Source: an uncultured Bacteroidales bacterium
Lineage (GTDB): Bacteria > Bacteroidota > Bacteroidia > Bacteroidales > F082
Assembly: GCA_937896505.1 (NCBI GenBank)
Contig: CALBNP010000109.1
Span: 1 to 9,249, forward strand
Direction of reading: 5' to 3'
DNA length: 9,249 bases
A program made the translations under genes and the position numbers. Of the stretch, positions 5,844 through 9,249 are shown in pieces (the stretch's first letter is position 1; every line of letters begins with the position of its first letter). The notes beneath the pieces were generated by a model. The model was not told the origin of the DNA. It saw nothing but the letters and a program-made list of their open reading frames with translations, and ran no database searches.

Positions 5844-6743
5844 CTACACTAATTTTCCAATCCAGTCTTCCCTATCGCCAGGCAGCATATCCACCACTGG
5901 GATTTCAATCATCGTGTAGCAACCGGGTTGCAAGCGCATGGTGGCACGTGCCACGTTCACAAGCACTTGGCCCGTTAGGGCGGGATTGTTGATGCTCATG
6001 TTGAAATCGAAACGCTGGTTTTGGGTCATGCCAGAAACGCCTTTGCGCACCATGTTGACGCCATGCCCCATATCGCGCACATCATCAACGCTATCGACGG
6101 CAAACACATGAGTTTCGTCGTTGGCGAAATACGAGTCGGCCTTGATGTCGGCGGTCACCTGCTCAAGACTTGCGCCCTCTTCCAGTTCAACATACACCAT
6201 GCGGCGGTGAATGCCTTCGCCCAAAGGAATGGTGACCGACAATGCGTTTCTCACACCTTTCTTGCCACGCACACAAACGCTATGCCCCATCGACATGCCT
6301 GGACCGAAATTGGTATAAGTCAATCCTTTAGGAGCAAGACCTTGCAACAAAGTGCGAACCACCGAATCCGAACCTGGATCCCAGCCCGCAGCAATCACGC
6401 TGACGGTTTTCGTTTCCTTATTGATAGGCATCAGTTCATGGCGATATTCCGGAATCGAAGTGTGAATGTCGAATGAATCGACAGTATTGATGCCCAAAGG
6501 CAGAATCCGTTTGGCATATTCGGGACAGCTGCGCGTCGGCAAGGCCAAAATGGCCACATCGACATCATTCAGTTCCTGAATGTCTTTCACCACATGATAA
6601 GGCGTCAATTTCAGAGGCTTGTCGTCATCGCCCTGACGGCGCACGATGCCCGCAATCTCGAAATCGGGTGCCATTTCCAAAGCCTGCACCGCATAACGGC
6701 CTATATTGCCGTAACCTACGACGGCTGCTCTAATCTTTTTCAT
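5844..6743 (-). CDS. ddh: meso-diaminopimelate dehydrogenase
   Basis: 299 residues. The enzyme makes meso-2,6-diaminopimelate from tetrahydrodipicolinate, ammonia and NADPH in one step (EC 1.4.1.16), a cytoplasmic shortcut in lysine and peptidoglycan synthesis. The N-terminal Rossmann fold opens with VVGYGNIGRYAVQAL (8-22, dinucleotide-binding GxGxxG) and AGIVRR (31-36). Further family hallmarks are TVDSFDIH (87-94), AAGWDPGSDSV (118-128) and FGPGMSMGHS (146-155), and the order matches the Corynebacterium enzyme as I remember it. No signal peptide and no frameshift are seen. It is the first gene of a likely two-gene minus-strand transcript with the GH3 gene; the two have no evident metabolic link. 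A TATCTTTG box sits 20 nt upstream of the ATG. Confidence 0.95.
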   Translation of the reverse strand: MKKIRAAVVGYGNIGRYAVQALEMAPDFEIAGIVRRQGDDDKPLKLTPYHVVKDIQELNDVDVAILALPTRSCPEYAKRILPLGINTVDSFDIHTSIPEYRHELMPINKETKTVSVIAAGWDPGSDSVVRTLLQGLAPKGLTYTNFGPGMSMGHSVCVRGKKGVRNALSVTIPLGEGIHRRMVYVELEEGASLEQVTADIKADSYFANDETHVFAVDSVDDVRDMGHGVNMVRKGVSGMTQNQRFDFNMSINNPALTGQVLVNVARATMRLQPGCYTMIEIPVVDMLPGDREDWIGKLV

Positions 6744-6762
6744 TTCAATTCAATTTGGTGAG

Positions 6763-6770
6763 CAAAGATA
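6763..6770 (-). promoter_or_regulatory. -7 promoter box for ddh
   Basis: On the minus strand the bases read TATCTTTG, matching TAnnTTTG. Transcription would start near 6756, giving a leader of about 13 nt before ATG at 6743. No convincing -33 TTTG is seen at the usual distance. Confidence 0.6.
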
Positions 6771-7200
6771 GGAAAGTTTAGATTAGAGCAGCTACTCTCC
6801 GATAAAAAAACGCATTATTCAATCATGGGAACACTGTTTTGCATTACTTTAGAACCCGTAAAGTACTCCTCTACGATGCTTTGGACGGTAATTGTTCGTA
6901 AAGGTGGAACAGGCATCATCCGAATTGTCAAGTGCCATTCCGACAGGTGCTTGTCGGAATAAGCCATGCATGGCAGAGCCAAGCCTCTTTTTATGCCTAT
7001 CGCAACGCGCTATTCATATCGAATGTTGTAAAGGCACAAAATAGGGATTTTTTCATTCCAACGGATTGATGAAACGAAAAACACTTGCGGGACAAAGAAA
7101 ACCTTTTGGTAAAATTTGCCACAAAAAAAATCTGCTTCAAGTGACTAATGTATCAGGAAAAAGAGTCTAACCAAATAAAAGATAAAATCTACATTTTATG
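6771..7200. other. Non-coding divergent intergenic region
   Basis: No gene is supported between the ddh promoter and the HTH pseudogene. It contains a hairpin at 6937-6960 (ATTCCGACA, loop GGTGCT, TGTCGGAAT) and, two bases later, the 12-bp palindrome GCCATGCATGGC at 6963-6974. A possible weak promoter-like string TAAAATTTG near 7111-7119 has three rather than two spacer bases, so I do not call it. The last 100 bases before 7201 are A-rich, as expected for a Bacteroidetes leader. Confidence 0.5.
6937..6974. repeat. 9-bp-stem hairpin followed by 12-bp palindrome
   Basis: ATTCCGACA (6937-6945) and TGTCGGAAT (6952-6960) are perfect inverted arms with a 6-nt loop. GCCATGCATGGC (6963-6974) is a perfect palindrome directly after. 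No T-run follows immediately (CTCTTTTT comes about 13 nt later at 6986-6992), so a terminator is possible but not clear; operator or repeat remnants are alternatives. Confidence 0.5.
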
Positions 7201-7454
7201 GACAAAATACACATAGGTCAAATGATACAAGCAGTACTTGAAGAACAAGGACGCACCATGAAGTGGTTTGCCAAGAACATTCATTGCGACTATAGCAACG
7301 CTTATACAAGAACATTCATTGCGACTATAGCAACGCTTATAAGATACTGAAACGCGAAAACATGGATCTTAACCTGCTGATTACCATCAGCAAGATTCTC
7401 GACCATGATTTCTTTCTGGACATTTCCAAAGCCATTAAGAATGATGCTTCATGA
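7201..7454 (+). pseudogene. Small HTH DNA-binding protein gene, frameshifted by a 35-bp tandem duplication
   Basis: From ATG 7201 the frame reads MDKIHIGQMIQAVLEEQG then RTMKWFAKNIHCDYSNAY, then shifts and stops at TGA 7348-7350 after 49 residues. If one copy of the duplication at 7272-7341 is removed, the frame continues as KILKRENMDLNLL, then ITISKILDHDFF and a short tail, to TGA 7452-7454: 72 residues. That is the usual size and pattern of small XRE-like helix-turn-helix proteins common in Bacteroidetes (MDKIHIG start, WLAKxLxCxxxNxYKI recognition region, ILxxDFF end). Behind the duplication the correct frame is blocked by TAG at 7293-7295, and the only later in-frame ATG (in RENMD) would make a fragment without most of the HTH. 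The gene is therefore off in this molecule, but loss of one 35-bp copy would restore it exactly. Target unknown. Confidence 0.85.
7272..7341 (+). repeat. Exact 35-bp tandem duplication
   Basis: The 35 bases at 7272-7306 (beginning CAAGAACATTC and ending AACGCTTATA) are repeated without any change at 7307-7341. The match does not extend on either side. 35 is not a multiple of three, so the duplication shifts the reading frame of the HTH gene. Absence of any mismatch suggests a recent event or an assembly artefact. Confidence 0.95.
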
Positions 7455-7460
7455 TTTTTC

Positions 7461-7479
7461 ATTGGCACAATATGCCAAT
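7461..7479. promoter_or_regulatory. 7-bp inverted repeat, possible operator
   Basis: ATTGGCA (7461-7467), spacer CAATA, TGCCAAT (7473-7479). It lies about 54 bp upstream of the -7 box for the lipoprotein gene and just after the HTH gene. It lacks a T-run, so it is not a standard terminator. Binding by the HTH protein is speculation. Confidence 0.3.
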
Positions 7480-7532
7480 AGGAATGGAAAAATATGCAAC
7501 AGACAACAAACATCTGATAATCAACATCCTCT

Positions 7533-7540
7533 TAACTTTG
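7533..7540 (+). promoter_or_regulatory. -7 promoter box for the lipoprotein gene
   Basis: TAACTTTG matches TAnnTTTG. The expected start of transcription near 7547 gives a leader of about 24 nt before ATG 7571. No -33 TTTG is evident at 19-21 bp upstream. It probably also serves the barrel protein gene at 8407. Confidence 0.6.
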
Positions 7541-7570
7541 CAAGAGAATCCATCTAAACGATAATCATAT

Positions 7571-8341
7571 ATGAAAAACAGAAAGAAAAAAGTAATTAAA
7601 TCAGCAGCAGCGGTCACAATGATAGCCGCCACCATGTCGCTCACATCATGTGAGTTTATGGCGGCATTCGCCGATGGCATGGCTCAAGGTATGGCAAGCT
7701 ACAACTACTACAATCCGTATGGATATGGCAGCTATAACTCATTTGATGCCAATAATTCGAGCTATCCCCAGAATTCGTATGCCAGTTGGAATCAAGCACA
7801 ACCAATAGTCCCTCTGCAACAGCAGGATCTCTATAATTATGCAGTGCAGGTTTGGAATGATGTCGAAAGACAACAGCAGCAGCAACAACAAGTGCTTTAT
7901 AATTATGCAGTGCTGGTTTGGAATGATGTCGAAAGGCAACAGCAAGAACTTCACGACAACATCAAAAACGCAAGTAAGCAGTACGGTTTCGAACTCACAG
8001 AGGAAGAGATCCTGGAAATAATGAATGAGGCCAATAAAGCTTATCTAAATGAAATTAATGGGACAAGCAGTTTATCAAATTCGCCATCGAATCCATCTGG
8101 ATACCAAGGACAAACGAGTTCTAGCCAATACGAGAATATGTACCGCAAGTGGGAAAGAATTGCTGAAGGCTGCATTAACAACGGAATTTCAGGAGGATCG
8201 TCACCAACGGCAGCTTGCCTTCAAAACAAACAGACTTTACTTGACGCCCAAAAACAAATGAAACGAATCCGTTCGGAAGCAGCACAAAATGGTGTTTATA
8301 TCCAACAGTCCAGATGGGAAACAGCCACTGGAGGGTATTAA
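7571..8341 (+). CDS. Lipoprotein of unknown function with internal 22-residue repeat
   Basis: 256 residues. A basic N-terminus, hydrophobic core and lipobox LTSC (24-27) mark a lipoprotein with lipidated Cys27. A Y/N/S/G-rich stretch (42-72) follows, then two near-identical units, LYNYAVQVWNDVERQQQ at 87-103 and LYNYAVLVWNDVERQQQ at 109-125. These are separated by a Q-run and encoded by an imperfect 66-bp tandem DNA repeat. Residues 126-165 are helix-prone (ELTEEEILEIMNEANKAYL). A Q/S/G linker then leads to a C-terminal helical part (188-240) with two Cys (201, 216), which may pair. I recognise no family. The next gene, 65 nt downstream and without its own -7 box, encodes an outer-membrane-like protein, so the pair may work together in the envelope. 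The start is fixed by the promoter at 7533 and the signal sequence. Confidence 0.8.
   Translation: MKNRKKKVIKSAAAVTMIAATMSLTSCEFMAAFADGMAQGMASYNYYNPYGYGSYNSFDANNSSYPQNSYASWNQAQPIVPLQQQDLYNYAVQVWNDVERQQQQQQQVLYNYAVLVWNDVERQQQELHDNIKNASKQYGFELTEEEILEIMNEANKAYLNEINGTSSLSNSPSNPSGYQGQTSSSQYENMYRKWERIAEGCINNGISGGSSPTAACLQNKQTLLDAQKQMKRIRSEAAQNGVYIQQSRWETATGGY
7822..7953 (+). repeat. 66-bp in-frame imperfect tandem repeat within the lipoprotein gene
   Basis: The core from 7832 (TATAATTATGCAGTGC) recurs at 7898, a spacing of 66 bp (22 codons). Over about 45 bases only two differ (A/T in GTGC[A/T]GG and A/G in AAAG[A/G]CAACAG). The edges have diverged more, so the limits given are approximate. CAG/CAA-rich stretches flank the copies. 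Confidence 0.85.
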
Positions 8342-8406
8342 ACAGGTATTCGGTGAATTTTTTAACAATCTAATAATCAAATCATAAACATTCAACTTTT
8401 AAAAAA

Positions 8407-9105
8407 ATGAAGAAAATTGCATTATTCATCGCATTGTTCATGGCATTTAGCGCCATTGCATTTGGACAAGACAATCCACAAACATTGACTTCGCCTACGC
8501 CTCAAAATGCAGGCACATTGACACCAGCACAAGACTCGCTTTTGGTGCCTGCCTCCCAAACGGCGCCTGAAGGAGAAAGCCTTGCGCAATCCCAAACTCT
8601 AGCAACTGACGCACAAACAGCAAAAAATGAAGGTGGTACGGGTATTATTGAATGTTCTTTAGGATTCAAGTTTAAGAAAGAAAATGACACAAAAGCTTTT
8701 AGAGATGATTTTCAAGCGATTTTTGGAAAACGTTTCAGCAGTAATTCGCCAATGTATGCAGGTGTCGGTTTTGGCTTTTCATTGGCAAGTACGTATTCTA
8801 GGATTTTAGGAAACAGATTTGACACGGACCAAACTATACTTAAAATTCCAATTTGCATTGGATTTGTCGCTCCAACCAATTTTCACTTGTCGGTGGAAGC
8901 CGGTCCCGTTTTCAATTATTTGGCTCGCTATGAAGTCAACGGTGAAAAGCAAGACTTGTCGGGCACCGACAGGACTGGTTGGAACGGATGGGTGCAGTTT
9001 AGTGCAGGTATATATATTATTAATTTTATGGCCCATTACGAGTTCCCTTTCCAATCGGGAGGCAAGGGCGTGTGGCTGTTTGGAATTAGTTTCGTAAATT
9101 TCTAA
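8407..9105 (+). CDS. Outer membrane beta-barrel-like protein
   Basis: 232 residues. The signal peptide MKKIALFIALFMAFSAIAFG|Q is followed by a T/P/Q/A-rich linker (21-75). From residue 79 to the end, alternating hydrophobic and polar strands suit a small outer-membrane barrel: IIECSLGFKFKK, MYAGVGFGFSLAS, TILKIPICIGFVA, FHLSVEAGPVFNYLARYEV, GWVQFSAGIYIINFMAHYEF and GVWLFGISFVNF. The chain ends in Phe, as BAM-assembled barrels usually do. The pattern resembles porin-family or OmpA-like barrel proteins of Bacteroidetes; substrate and role are unknown. ATG 8407 follows an A-run and no Shine-Dalgarno site, 65 nt after the lipoprotein stop, and the two are likely co-transcribed. A separate role from the lipoprotein cannot be excluded. 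Confidence 0.8.
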   Translation: MKKIALFIALFMAFSAIAFGQDNPQTLTSPTPQNAGTLTPAQDSLLVPASQTAPEGESLAQSQTLATDAQTAKNEGGTGIIECSLGFKFKKENDTKAFRDDFQAIFGKRFSSNSPMYAGVGFGFSLASTYSRILGNRFDTDQTILKIPICIGFVAPTNFHLSVEAGPVFNYLARYEVNGEKQDLSGTDRTGWNGWVQFSAGIYIINFMAHYEFPFQSGGKGVWLFGISFVNF

Positions 9106-9218
9106 CCAAGTTCCTCAAGGGAAATCAAACGGCATGAAAATTATCCAAATAAAAAAGCTATCAATAATTGATAAAGTAGGTAAGCAAAATAGCTCTAGTA
9201 CTTTGTAACATCTAAATA

Positions 9219-9249
9219 TTGCATAAAACAAAGAATAATCGTATCTTTG
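9219..9249 (+). promoter_or_regulatory. Bacteroidetes promoter (-33 TTG, -7 TATCTTTG) at the right edge
   Basis: TTG at 9219-9221 stands 20 bp before TATCTTTG at 9242-9249, matching the Bacteroidetes layout of a -33 TTTG-type element and -7 TAnnTTTG. It points rightward to a gene beyond the window. Its nine final bases GTATCTTTG are the same as at 759-767. Confidence 0.6.

Noticed and set aside
6021..6476. 151-residue plus-strand open frame opposite ddh
   Set aside because: It overlaps the well-supported ddh gene on the other strand and shows no domain, signal or start context.
9159..9173. Palindrome TATCAATAATTGATA as terminator after the barrel gene
   Set aside because: The stem is wholly A/T-rich apart from one pair and has no following T-run; too weak to call.
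1..9249. CRISPR array, tRNA, rRNA, transposase or prophage genes
   Set aside because: None seen: no regularly spaced direct repeats, no cloverleaf, and no transposase or integrase motifs in any supported frame.

Overview
The window looks like chromosomal DNA of a Bacteroidales bacterium, of Prevotella/Bacteroides type. Four things point there: Bacteroidetes-style -7 promoter boxes (TAnnTTTG) ahead of several genes, A-rich leaders without Shine-Dalgarno sites, a type IX secretion (T9SS) type A C-terminal sorting domain, and a lipoprotein GH3 glycosidase next to meso-diaminopimelate dehydrogenase. I assign family level only, from motifs; species cannot be told.

Layout. (1) Bases 1-2848, plus strand: the 3' end of a large secreted or surface protein, a T9SS cargo-like protein of about 540 residues, and an 81-bp-wide imperfect hairpin followed by a 90-residue signal-peptide protein with a C-terminal membrane tail. 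An intrinsic terminator closes this block at 2873-2907. (2) Bases 2908-3569 hold no convincing gene. This stretch is packed with hairpins, contains a 50-nt pure pyrimidine tract, and carries three copies of a GTCAT...AT(C/CT) hairpin repeat whose stems differ but stay paired. Two of those copies sit exactly inside longer inverted arms. (3) Bases 3570-6743, minus strand: ddh (meso-DAP dehydrogenase), then a GH3 beta-glycosidase lipoprotein 21 nt downstream, probably one transcript read from a promoter near 6763-6770. (4) Bases 6744-7200: a non-coding divergent region with a 9-bp-stem hairpin and a 12-bp palindrome. (5) Bases 7201-9105, plus strand: a small HTH regulator gene broken by an exact 35-bp tandem duplication, then a lipoprotein with an in-frame 66-bp repeat, then an outer-membrane beta-barrel-like protein. 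A further promoter box lies on the last eight bases and presumably drives a gene outside the window.

How they work together. The secreted, lipoprotein and barrel proteins are cell-envelope functions, and ddh feeds lysine and peptidoglycan synthesis. The lipoprotein and barrel genes are 65 nt apart with no promoter box seen between them, so they probably form an envelope pair. I see no defence, CRISPR, prophage or transposase genes. The most unusual items are the slippage-type duplication that switches the HTH gene off, the covarying hairpin repeat family, and a 16-of-17 match to the T7 RNA polymerase promoter overlapping a native promoter at 731-747.
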